DNA of 64,000 nt, from positions 35,432,661-35,496,660 of the forward strand of contig CM043789.1 in assembly GCA_023974075.1 (NCBI GenBank), given 5' to 3'. Below are positions 6,845-16,635 of this stretch, piece by piece. The notes under the pieces were generated by a model that did no database searches, was not told the DNA's origin, and saw only the letters and a list, made by a program, of their open reading frames with translations. The position numbers and the translations under genes are program-made. The stretch is from Chaenocephalus aceratus (Eukaryota; Chordata; Actinopteri; Perciformes; Channichthyidae). Position 1 is the first letter of the stretch; each line of letters begins with the position of its first letter.

Positions 6845-8509
6845 GCTTGATCTTTTTTAGGAAATCACCCTCCCCACAAAACAAAAAAACAAAAAAACAA
6901 AAATCAGAAATAGTTTGGGGTATCGCTGAAGAACATTTCACTTTGCTTCTACATCTTATGTACGTAAAGTCAACATACCAGGCTGATACATCAATAACAG
7001 TTATAACCAGATGGTGTAGCCTTAAAAAGCAGACCTTAACAAAACAGCGTCTGTCCTTTGGTAACGGGGCAGGGATGGTCTATAGAGAAAAAAGATAGAG
7101 AAATAAAAGAGAAGAAGGTATGAGTATGTTTTCGAAATACCCAGACTTATACATTTAACAGGAAAAAATCACTTAGTTATCATATTGTAAAAAGCAAACA
7201 TAGAAAGCATTTATTTTTTACCTGGTAGTTTTTAATTCTCTAGCACAGTCTTTATAGAGTTTGTCAAGCCTGACTTGATGCAGAGATCCGAGCTGAGACC
7301 ACTTCAATCTACAGGATGGCCACAATCACCTGTTGGAGCACGTATGTTAAAAAACGTTATTCTGGATACTTTCACATGAATCTATCCTTCATTTTACTTG
7401 AGGGCTTCATCATGTATTTTGTATTTAGAAGGATACTTCATTAAAAGCTTCTTAAAAAATTGCAATATACGGTTGTTATATAATAGAAAAACCAACAGCT
7501 GCATAGAGGTTCTTTAACACACATCAAGCAGCATTAACTAACTACATGATATTATAACATTAAAAATAAAGTACTTACCATATATCTTTGTCTGATGGAG
7601 GAAAAGTGGAGAGAGGTTGTTTAGATGTTCGGAATATGCTTATATAGGCTGGCAATATGTAAATGACTCTAGAAACAGCCAATAGGGTTATTCCTGTTTA
7701 ACAAATTAGCGTTATATTGGTTTTTTATGGCGGGGCAAATACTTTTTTTTAGGTCTAGGAGTGTTTTTAGCTGTAAAATACCTCCACATTTTAGTTTACA
7801 GCGTACGGTTAAATCTTTCTACCGTACATGCCTTATGTCACTGGCTGTTATATAATGTGCAATACCTCTTTTCTTCAACAAGTTTTGAAAAAAAACTTTA
7901 GTAAAGAATTCTTACCCCGCAGCTGTTTGTAACTTTTTTTTTTAGGGATCTCGCTGTGTGTTAAAAACTATATCAAAAAGCTTTGGTAACTTTACCCTTC
8001 TTTTTCTTTTTAATGTTTGAGCACAGGTTTTTTCTAAATACATTTATGACGGTTAACAAATAATTAAAAAGTCATCATTATATTCGGACAGCGATTGCAT
8101 ATCGCAGAGATCTGCTTAAAAATGCTGCAGTGGTCTGAGAACGAAAACTTTGTTTTCTTACAAAATCCACTCGTGTCGACTTGTATAAAATGTATATGCG
8201 TTATCCTCTGATAAATATTCTCTGACTTTCTATATATATTTTTAAGTATATTACCTACCTCCCTCTAATTACCGCATGGTTGTCTCCATAGGGGGTTTAC
8301 GGTTCCTCCACAGGGGGTTTGGTTTTTTTTTTCCCCCTCCCTTATCCTTTAACAAAAAAGCTGCCTTTTTAAAATATCTGTTTTTTTATATGCTTTACTT
8401 TTGATTTGGAGGCGGGATATATATCCTATGTATATTAATTGATTGAAAACAACTGCATTTAATTTTTCTCATTTTTTAATTTTAATTTAATTTAATTTAA
8501 TTTTGTAAA
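6845..8509. other. AT-rich non-coding region of the viral element
   Basis: About 1.7 kb with no convincing gene on either strand: short frames with many stops. It contains the promoter/leader signals described at 7570-7683 and a pyrimidine-rich stretch on the minus strand near 6875-6905 that could serve as a splice acceptor. A short direct repeat of the type 'CCATAGGGGGTTT / CCACAGGGGGTTT' lies near 8287-8320. It probably contains the early regulatory region of the element. Confidence 0.5.
7570..7683 (-). promoter_or_regulatory. Candidate minus-strand TATA promoter with leader exon and splice donor
   Basis: Read on the minus strand: an ATTGG (inverted CCAAT) at 7679-7683, a TATA box CCTATATAAGC at 7638-7648, then ~30 nt further a pyrimidine-rich initiator region near 7600-7612. 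Next comes ATG followed at once by GTAAGTAC, a strong 5' splice site (exon end at 7579, donor GT at 7577-7578). The minus-strand genes begin at 6844. A T-rich tract ending in GGGGAG near 6870-6880 could be the acceptor. Spacing and order are right for a spliced early transcript, but no RNA evidence is available. Confidence 0.45.
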
Positions 8510-8658
8510 CCGGAAGCGGTGGCTGTACATCCGGTCGAACGATTCGGGACTTCCGGTCGAACGAGACGGGACTTCCGGTTTTCAAAATAAAATAAAAAGG
8601 CGGGACTTCCGGTTTTCAAAATAAAAAGGCGGGACTTCCGGTCAAAAAGGGGCGGGGC
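8510..8658. promoter_or_regulatory. Cluster of ETS sites with E2F-like and Sp1-like motifs
   Basis: Four copies of GGGACTTCCGGT at 8546-8557, 8568-8579, 8602-8613 and 8631-8642, each holding the ETS/GABP 9-mer ACCGGAAGT on the minus strand. A further CCGGAAG is at 8510-8516. Copies 3 and 4 are preceded by AAAAAGGC, giving GGCGGGA (the E2F core) overlapping the ETS site. GGGGCGGGGC (Sp1/GC box) is at 8649-8658. Spacings of copies are 22, 34 and 29 bp. It sits at the outer edge of the viral element. Confidence 0.6.
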
Positions 8659-8979
8659 GACCTGTCACTTTCTCTGCATACTAATGAGATTGATACCGCA
8701 TTTGTATCACTACTGACACTAAAGACTCACTGGAACTACTTTCAATCAAAGAAATAGTCCCTGTACTACAAATTAAATTACATTTCATTGCAGTGGATGC
8801 CGTAACAGACCTTTTCAAATGCGACATGTAGCAAATGCAAGCTGTGAAAGTGTATTTAAAAATAAACTTCTTGCCTTTGATTGTTGCACTGTGCAAAGGC
8901 AGCAATTGTTTTAAATTATCTTGATTTTAGTATAGAAGACAGTTTTAATATTCACATGCAACATGTTCTTCTCATGCAG

Positions 8980-9055
8980 GATTCTGGCGAGTGGGTTTCA
9001 TATATCACGGCTAGTTTGGTCATCCTCTTCAACATCTTCTTTTCCGGAGGACCTG
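8980..9055 (+). CDS. SLC2A-like exon A (transmembrane segment, GPG motif)
   Basis: It follows an acceptor TTCTCATGCAG (ends 8979) and ends before the donor GTAAAT at 9056. It encodes about 25 residues, DSGEWVSYITASLVILF followed by NIFFSGGPG. The last codon is split after its first base, matching the two-base start of the next exon. Confidence 0.7.
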
Positions 9056-10717
9056 GTAAATTTCCTACAGCAGTTAAGGCCCCGGCCACACGGAGACGAA
9101 AACGAAAACAAACCGAATTCGATATCAAAAAAGTCACGTGTCCGTCCACACGAGACCACTCGACCCGCTGGGAACACTGTAGTACATATGCCGGGCCTGT
9201 AAATACACCAAAAGCAGCGAATAAGACCCCCGAGCGTGGTTGCCATGGTTGCCTGATTGCTCTTCTGGTTATTCTCTGTGGTGAATTTAGCAACATGTTA
9301 TGTAGTTCATGTAGTTTCTCTATGTCCACTTGTTGCTGATGGTTGTGGTAGAGGAGCTGTAAGATTTTGCACTAACATCTGTAGCATGGTCAGTAGCATC
9401 TGGAGCATGAAAGCAACCCTGTGATCCGCCATTGATGTTGTTGTTGGCTAAACACATCAGCAATGACGCGGGGTGAGCAGCAGAGGTGGGGAGAGGCGGG
9501 GCTATGGCGTCATCATTATCAGGAAATTATCGTATATAGGGGCGTACACACGGAGCCGTTTGGCCCCCCAGAGCGTGCATCTGCAGATCTACCCACCTTG
9601 GGAGCCGTTATCGTTATCATTATCGTTATCTGAGTTCCCTGTCGGCCTCGTGTGGACGAACTGTCTATACGATAGAGAACTGTAGCGGATACAACCCGTT
9701 TTGTCTCCGTGTGGCCTAAGTTTAAGATGTTTACTTGCACAGGTAATTAACACCTGTATGTCTCTGCTCTCTCAGGGGGAACCACAGGTACTCTCCACAG
9801 TGAGCTCTTCATCCAGAGCGACCGAATGGCAGCTTTTGTCCTCATTGGGTCCCAACGCTGGTTTGTCTTCGCTTTGCTGGGACTAGTCTTTCCATTCCTT
9901 ATTGTGAGTACACACAACTGCAAATCTGCCAAACAGGGATTTGCTCATTTACAATAGAAATATTATTTTGTGTTTTATTTTGACATTTAGTTGTAAAACT
10001 TGAACAATCAACAACAGATGAAATAACTTTCCTGGGTGTGGTAATTATTTATATATCATTACACTCTCTGTGTCATATGGTGCTGTGGGCTAAACTGATT
10101 GGCCAGTTTTAGCTGATCTTGAAGCCGCCTAAGAAATAGTTTCCAACCAAAAAAATATATAATAACTTGGAGAAACAAATCTCAAAAGTGCCTCACACAC
10201 AAAAAATGCCACGCTATTAATAATGAAAAAGGGCTTTTTAATAATAAACAAATGCTATCTTATAAAAAAAGAATGAAATGTAATCTTAGATTATAATGAA
10301 ATGTGTATGAAGAGCATTCATATGAGAAAATCATATGCCTTCGTATGAGGGGTTCATACACAACTCAGGAAATTGTGATAGCTAAAATGAACTGGCAAAA
10401 GGGGAATAACAACAAGAGCCAAAGAATGATGGACCGCCCCAATACTGAAAGACACAAAACATCTCAGCACTTGCCATGAAGTTATGAAGCTCTTATTGAT
10501 GCTTTCGCCTGTGTTTTCCTTTGTCCCAGGACATCCTGGACTCGTACTGCTTTGTGCTGTTCGCCTGCATATGCCTGCTGGCTTCTCTCTAACACCTTCT
10601 TCCTCCTGCCGGAGACTAAAGGGAAGACCCTGCTGGAGATCTCAGAGGAGTTTTCAATCCATCACCGTCTGCGGGAAATCCTTCTCATATAAAATAAAGG
10701 CAGCGACTAGACTATGA
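8980..10717 (+). CDS. GLUT/SLC2A-family sugar transporter, last three exons (frameshifted)
   Basis: Three exons with consensus splice sites: 8980-9055 (76 nt), 9776-9903 (128 nt) and 10530-10717. Phases agree across both introns. The first encodes a membrane segment ending FFSGGPG. The second reads ...HSELFIQSDRMAAF...RWFVFALLGLVFPFLI, matching the region after the GPG motif in facilitative glucose transporters. The third has DILDSYCFVLFACICLL then LPETKGKTLLEISEEF (the PETKG signature) and a short cytoplasmic tail. A TAA at 10590-10592 and a change of frame near 10650 break exon 3, each explicable by one base. Exon sizes suggest a class II GLUT (GLUT5/9/11-like), but I cannot name the member. 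The usual RP in 'QSDRPAA' is RM here. Upstream exons are not visible; the viral element lies directly before. Confidence 0.75.
9076..9719. mobile_element. MITE-like element with GGCCACACGGAGAC terminal inverted repeats, in the SLC2A intron
   Basis: The left end near 9076-9104 reads AAGGCCCCGGCCACACGGAG then ACGAAAACG. The right end, on the opposite strand (9719-9698), reads TTAGGCCACACGGAGACAAA then ACG. The shared core is ~18-20 bp with one or two differences. No coding capacity. It interrupts the intron between the 76- and 128-nt exons. The outer few bases differ between ends, so a target duplication is not certain. Palindromic non-autonomous DNA transposons of this kind are common in fish. 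Confidence 0.65.
9776..9903 (+). CDS. SLC2A-like exon B (ELF..QS.R motif and transmembrane helix)
   Basis: Acceptor CTCTCTCAG ends at 9775; donor GTGAGT begins at 9904. 128 nt encode GGTTGTLHSELFIQSDRMAA followed by FVLIGSQRWFVFALLGLVFP and FLI. The strongly hydrophobic second half is a membrane helix. The reading frame is uninterrupted. Confidence 0.75.
10530..10717 (+). CDS. SLC2A-like terminal exon with PETKGKT signature, broken frame
   Basis: The acceptor TTTGTCCCAG ends at 10529. Frame 1 reads DILDSYCFVLFACICLLASL then a stop at 10590-10592. The next frame reads NTFFLLPETKGKTLLEISEE. The third gives QSITVCGKSFSYKIKAATRL and a TGA at 10715-10717. Single-base changes in the TCTCTCT and TTTT runs would explain both breaks. 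Confidence 0.65.
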
Positions 10718-12718
10718 GTCAAGAAACTGTGACAACAAGGACATTATTTATGCTTATGTATACCCTTTTTTGAAATACAGGAAGCTAGATTTACTTTCCA
10801 CTGAAAATGCCAGGCTAAAATGGTTTATTATGAAATATTGTATGAATTATTTCCTATCAGCATTTGCTGTTGATACAGTAGCATGTAATCAAGCTGCAAG
10901 TAATATCCAAAATATTTAATTACGTGCCCATGTCCAAAGATTTTAAAAAAGGTGTTGGGGCGCATCTCCAAATTATTCATTCTTTCCTGTTCCATACTCC
11001 CAATAAACAGTCTCATCATACAATTACAACAGCTTGAAAAGCTAATTGATTTGTTCATTTCTACTTCACTCAATCAGGACAAGTTAAAGATGAGTTTAAG
11101 ATTAATGACTTTACTGATATTACTGTATTTTAAAACTGCAAAAAGAGAGCCATCACTTCTAAATAACTGAAACATTGTTTGTTGTGTTGGGTACCCGTTT
11201 CCTGATGAAACTGCACCTGCAGCTGCACTCTGTTTGTCACTGTGAGGTCAGTCGTTTCCTTTTTCTCCAGCTCTCCAGCCATAAATCATCCGCTGGTCCC
11301 TTTGGGTTCAGCTGTCTGTTTCTTTGACCACTGCAGGAAATGAAATGAATGGAAACTGTTCCACAACATTGTGAGAGGCCATTCCTCTATCTTTCTTTTG
11401 TCTCTCAGGGCCGGCGGATAGAACTCAAAGGGGGGGTGGCGGTTATTTGGAGGCATGTTGGCGACCTTGGTGTTAACCACACTCACAACTGAAGTTCAAC
11501 AACTTTATTTTACTTTTATAAGCTACCAGGAAAATCACTTTGAAATGTCAGGGTTACGTGACGTTGTCCATTGGTTTGTGGTAGCCTGAAGTTGGGCATT
11601 TTGACGTCGCCACCAGAAAGTGACCCGAGAGGATGAAGTTAAACAGAATGGAAGACCTTTTTCAGATAACAAATTGTTATCATTAAATCTTACAAACTGA
11701 GAACACACCGTAAAGGATGAAAACATGGACAATGATCAAAACCTTACAACACTGTGCTATGACTGAGCCATTCTTATTGTGTAATTTACTTCAACTGGCA
11801 CCGTCATTTACAAAATGACAGAACATATGAAACTAGCCATAAAATCATATTCAAATAGTTGATTTCTGTTTGAATCTAAGATGCAAGGCACTTCTGCACT
11901 GGCTTATCAGATCTGAAATTGTAACCTAAAGTTGGCCAAAATTAGACACAATGAGCTAGTGATCATTCCAGAAAGGCTGTTGTAGCAACACCTCTGAGTA
12001 TTGAATTAAGCAAAGTTTTATCCGTAAACAAGAGGAAGTCGGGTTATTCATCCTCTTAGGAGTTATAGTCTTACGTTTTTATTCAACGTGTGGTAAAACT
12101 GAACGTTTTTTTTTGTATTTGCTTTTTCTCATCTTTTAAGGACAGCATATTGTGTGTAGGGCCTTGCTTGCTTATACAACATGCATTATGCTTATGTACC
12201 GCATTGTGTCAGCATGTTTTACCCCCTTACACCAAGAACTATAATACAGGATTGTGAACTGGACAGTTTCTTCCTCAGGATATTTTCCGCACTATCAGTG
12301 AGCCTTTCTCCTAGTCATTAGTACTTCATCCATCATTCGTGTGAATTCTGCAAACCACACTACATAAGTCCTGGCCGGTGAGTCCTTCTCACTCCCAGTT
12401 GGCTCTTTGAGTAACTCAGTGGCTATAATGAGATATATATAGTCTATATACGTAAGTGTTTGAAGGTCTCCCCTTCCTTATCACTATCCAGCAGCTGCTA
12501 GCAGCCACAGGGTCTTCAAAAGCTGCCAAACTCACTCTGTCCACACTTCAGCACGTTGGGGATGTGAGCTGTGATTGGCAGTGTCTTGGCTCGGCTGATC
12601 ATCCTGGACTGATGTCCTGCTGTGCCTTGTTAACACTGTAGGAGGATTAGCTGGAGGATTAATTGGAGAAACCATTGTGAGATGTTTACCCATGCAGACC
12701 ACATCCAATCTGTGTTTT
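10718..12718. other. No gene recognised
   Basis: About 2 kb after the transporter stop. The first few hundred bases probably include its 3' UTR. Short open frames on both strands have no recognisable domain. No inverted repeat or tandem repeat of note was seen. Confidence 0.5.
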
Positions 12719-13210
12719 TTAACCCTCCTGTTATATTCGTTTTTTGTAACAGCAATAATATCCGTGGGTCAATTTGACCCAGTGCATGTTTAATTATCCA
12801 AAAATGGTCAGAAGCCCCAAAATCCAGATTTTTTTTTTACATAGTTTGTACCTTTTATTACTATCAATGAAATCAATATTTAGTGCAATTGTGTTATTCA
12901 CCCCTCACAGATCATGATTCCATTAGAATAAGTCACTCGTTTTTCTCAAAATATATACATTCAAACACATTTTTCTATTTTCTTTTTTACATTGGAAAAA
13001 CCTTGATATAAAATACATTAGTTTTGCATAACATAACATGTTTTAAATTAATTTTAAAATGTTCCAACTTGTTTTACAGTTGGTTGATGTTGATAAATAG
13101 AGACGAGACACTTCTTCTGTTCAGGGTCAAATTGACCCGTTCACTTAGAATCAAGCCAAATGAGTCATAAGGATTTGGATTGAAAGTGCTTTATTGTAAC
13201 AGCAATTAAG

Positions 13211-13350
<140 letters not shown>

Positions 13351-13359
13351 GGGTTGTGG

Positions 13360-14128
13360 TGTCTGTGCACACAAACTTGGAGGATTGAGGGACCCTGTTT
13401 TTGATCACCAGCATTTCGGCAGGGAGTTCCGTTCTGTTCTTTCGTACAGTTCCAACCATTGTTAGCTTTCTCTTCAGGAGCTCCTGACCCAGGTTGTAGG
13501 ACGTGAAGAAATTGTCACAAGTTATGTTGTGACCCCTGAGACCATGTGCCATGTCGAGCACAACCCTCATGCCCTGATTCCTCTCTGGGGCTCCTCCAAC
13601 TGGCTTTCCAGTGTAAACCTGCAGGTTTAGTGCATAGCTGGAGTTTGCATCACATGCTGCCCATATTTTCAAGCCATATTTTGCCGGTTTCGAAGGCATG
13701 TATTGCTTGAACGGGCAACGACCTCTGAATGCCACCAGCCTTTCATCCACTGTGACATTAGGTCCTGGGTTGTAGAGAAGTGGAAGCCGCTCTACCCACT
13801 TGTCCCACACTGTCCTTATAGCTGCCAGCTTGTCTCTCTCACGTCTGCCAGCTCTTGTGTCACGATTATCAAATCGGATCACTCTTGAGAAAATGTGGAA
13901 AGTCCCCAGAGACATTGTGGCTCGAAATATATTCCTGCCTGTGTCTGCGTCCCACAGGCTGGCTGTCGATTCATCCTTGGATTTGTAGACTCTAGCCAGG
14001 ATGAGGAGACCCAAATACGCATGTAAATGCATTTCATCCAGCTCCTTCCACTCCTCCCCATATACACGTCTCCCTTCCAGATTGGTCATATCCAGAACGA
14101 TCTTCAGCACTGTGTTCGAAATTACCAA
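13360..14128 (-). pseudogene. piggyBac (PGBD4-like) transposase, central catalytic part, C-terminus lost
   Basis: About 260 residues of transposase: a long DDE_Tnp_1_7-type segment with MTNLEGRRVYGEEW, SLWDADTGR..FRATMS and VIRFDNRDTR. The first catalytic Asp is in TVDERLVAFRG (Asp128 of this frame), the second in ITCDNFFTS (Asp205). In the family the third catalytic Asp lies in a later 'NKGGVDxxD' block and a Cys-rich end follows; neither is present here. The frame instead runs into the (GT)n repeat. It cannot therefore be an active enzyme. The N-terminal part lies at 15640-15950, beyond a LINE insertion. Confidence 0.85.
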
Positions 14129-15640
14129 GGCAAGGCAAGTTTATTTATATAGCACTTTTCAACACAAGGCAATTCAAAGTGCTTTACAAAAAATGAAAGA
14201 CATTAAGAAAATGGCATTTAAAATCAGTAATTTAAAAGAAAAGCTAATAAAATAAATATTAAAAGAAAAATACATGGATAAAAGTTACAGTGCAGTCTAA
14301 GATTTGAATAGTTCAATTAAAAGCAGCGACAAAAAGAAAAGTCTTCAGCCTGGATTTAAAAGTAATAAGAGTTGCAGTGGACCGGCAGGTTTCTGGGAGT
14401 TTGTTCCAGATATCTGGAGCATAATAACTGAACGCTGCTTCTCCATGTTTAGTTCTGACTCTGGGGACAGAAAGCTGACCAGTCCCTGAAGACCTGAGAG
14501 ATCTGGATGGTTCATAATTTAGCAGGAGGTCAGAAATGTATTTTGGGCCTAAACCATTCAGTGCTTTATAAACCAGCAGCAGTATTTTTGAAATCTATTC
14601 TTTGACACACAGGAAGCCAGTGTAACGACTTCAGAACAGGAGTGATGTGATCCACTTTCTTAGTGTTAGTGAGGACTCGAGCAGCGGCGTTCTGAATCAG
14701 CTGCAGCTTTCTAATAGATTTTTTAGTGCGACCTGTGAAGACACCATTGCAGTAGTCCAGTCTACTGAAGATAAAAGCATGGACAAGTTTTTCCAAATCC
14801 TGCTGTGACATTAGTCTTTTAATCCTAGATATATTCTTTAGGTGATAGTAGGCTGATTTAGTAACTGTTTTAATGTGACTGTTAAAACTCAGGTCAGAGT
14901 CCATGACTACACCTAGATTTCTGGCTTTATCTGTTGTTTTGAACATTGCAGACTGAAGCTCAGCGCTAACTTTTATACGTTCTGCCTTGGCTCCAAAAAC
15001 CATTACCTCAGTTTTATCTTTGTTTAATTGGAGAAAGTTCTGACACATCCAGTCATTGATTTGTTCAATGCACTTACTCAGTGTTTGAATTGGAGCATAG
15101 TCTCCTGGTGAAATTGTTATGTAAATTTGTGTGTCATCCGCATAGCTATGGTAACTTATTTGTTGTTCTTCATTATCTGACCCAGTGGTAGCATGTAGAC
15201 GTTAAAGAGAAGAGTCCCCAAGATGGAGCCTTGAGGTACCCCACATGTCATATTTGTTAACTCAGATGTGTATTTACCTATAGAAACAAAGTTGTTTCTG
15301 TCCTTTAAGTAGGATTCAAACCAATTTAGAACTGTTTCCGAAAGTCCCACCCAGTTTTCTAGTCGGTCTAGTAATATGTTGTGGTCAACAGTGTCAAACG
15401 CAGCACTGAGATCTAATAATACTAACACTGAAGTTCTGCCACTGTCTGTGTTTAAGTGGATGTCATTAAAGACCTTTACAAGAGCAGTCTCAGTGCTGTG
15501 GTTTGGACGAAAGCCTGACTGGAACACATCGAAACAGTTATTTAAATGCAAGAAATTACTTAACTGTTGAAAAACAACTTTTTCAATGATTTTACCTAGA
15601 AATGGCAGGTTTGATATGGGCCTGTAATTGTTCAGCTCAA
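14129..15640 (-). mobile_element. L2/CR1-like LINE fragment (reverse transcriptase and 3' tail) inserted in the transposase
   Basis: Minus-strand reading starts near 15640 with NYRPISNLPFLGKIIEK, then SGFRPNHSTETALVK, LLDLSAAFDTVDH and GVPQGSILGTLLFN, all typical reverse transcriptase motifs of the L2/CR1/Rex1 group. After a frame change the 14566-15048 stretch gives LNKDKTEVMVFG, HAFIFSRLDYCNGVF and SLHWLPVCQRIDF, the conserved end of the RT protein. The YADD catalytic motif region falls in the gap between 15048 and 15156 and is damaged. The 3' end carries the GCACTTTTCAACACAAGGCA segment and a GGCAAGGCAAGG tail at 14129-14145. The copy is 5' truncated. Confidence 0.85.
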
Positions 15641-15950
15641 AAGCAGACTTGATGTCTGTGACACAAGAGACTGCCATCCTGGTGGGCCCTGGCACTGCCT
15701 TCATTATGTTTGCTGCCGATAGTGTTGCCTGGCATCCATTAGGGGATGAGGACCACTGAATTTCACCATTTTTGGACATGAATGTCTCATCTGGGCGAAT
15801 ATCAGTTTCCTCATCTGATTGATCATAATCTTCATCTTCATCTTCATCGTTTACCTCAAGGTAGTCTTCATCCTTGGAAAAGTTCTCCTCTATCTCGCTA
15901 TCGTGATCCTCCTTAAGGATGTATTCCATATAGCCCAGGGCTCTCTTCAC
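15640..15950 (-). pseudogene. piggyBac transposase N-terminal part, joined in frame to LINE reverse transcriptase
   Basis: About 104 residues: an acidic N-terminus (HDSEIEENFSKDEDYLEV, then DEDEDEDYDQSDEETD) followed by NGCQATLSAANIMKAVPGPT and SCVTDIKSAFEL, which leads into the core domain in intact PGBD4-like proteins. In this copy the same open frame continues straight into LINE reverse transcriptase to 15156, so the whole frame 15156-15950 (264 residues) is a chimera created by insertion. The ATG at 15948-15950 is a plausible original start. Confidence 0.75.
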
Positions 15951-16209
15951 TTGCGTTGCTCATTTTGTCTGATAGTATTGTGAGTATACTGTACGTTAAG
16001 TGCAGAGTATAATGTATCCCTGTGTGGGAGGAGCTTACCTATTACACATTTGAGACTTGAACCCTCTGACCCCCACTTTCACTAACAAGTGTGGTGTGTA
16101 TTTGTGTAAATCTGTCTGTCTATCTGTCTTTTGTGTGTGGAAAATTACGATATATATAACTGTATATCGCATTTGAACCCTCTGACCCCTTCTAGCCTCC
16201 ACTTTCACT

Positions 16210-16212
16210 GGT

Positions 16213-16260
<48 letters not shown>
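16210..16260. repeat. (GT)n microsatellite, left half, split by the hAT insertion
   Basis: About 50 bp of GT ending at the hAT left end (16261). The matching array resumes at 17943. Confidence 0.9.
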
Positions 16261-16262
<2 letters not shown>

Positions 16263-16362
16263 GAGTCCTGCACGGGTCTGATTTCCAAGACCCGCTCCCG
16301 CCCCGCACCGCACCCGCGACGTGCAATACCGAACCCGCCCCGCTACCCGCACATATTGCCAA

Positions 16363-16635
16363 TTAGTTCCGCAACCCGACCCGACCCGTCGGCACAAGAT
16401 CCGCGACCCGACCCGAACCCGCATAGCCTATATATGAGCAGTGAAAATGTGCAATTATTAACACACGCAGTTGCATATTTGTCTCAAAAAGCGTGGGATG
16501 TTGGTTATTTTCTCCATCTAGGATGACACCAAAAGTCTCCCAGACGTTGGACTTCGCTCTTGAGGAAGTGTTATTGAAAATGCTGTATTCTCCGCTAGAG
16601 AGCTTCACCTCAGCCATTTCGAATGTGGCGCGCAC
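16363..16635 (-). pseudogene. hAT transposase N-terminal fragment (BED zinc-finger region)
   Basis: Minus-strand reading MAEVKLSSGEYSIFNNTSSR then AKSNVWETFGVILDGENNQ. The 'S-x-V-W-x-x-F' pattern is the start of the BED zinc finger of hAT transposases; the Cys and His ligands are not reached before the sequence diverges. Only a remnant, with no DDE domain. Confidence 0.55.

Larger units (their letters stand above)
1..8660. mobile_element. Endogenous Polinton/Maverick or adintovirus-type element, partial (right-hand part)
   Basis: A cluster of viral-type genes: an adenain-like cysteine protease (+), a packaging ATPase, a protein-primed DNA polymerase B and small accessory proteins (-), followed by ~1.8 kb of AT-rich non-coding DNA. 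This combination is the hallmark of Polinton/Maverick elements and the related adintoviruses. Integrase, major capsid (hexon-like) and penton genes are not visible and would lie left of the window, where the protease is already cut. The right boundary is not proven: the last element-like signal is the ETS/Sp1 motif cluster ending near 8658, and host GLUT exons begin at 8980. The polymerase is broken by frameshifts, so the copy is either decayed or carries assembly indels. No terminal inverted repeat could be verified because the left end is missing. Confidence 0.85.

Noticed and set aside
8681..8905. Small minus-strand frame between the viral element and the GLUT exon
   Set aside because: No domain and no initiation context. 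Also examined for an additional GLUT exon on the + strand; none found.
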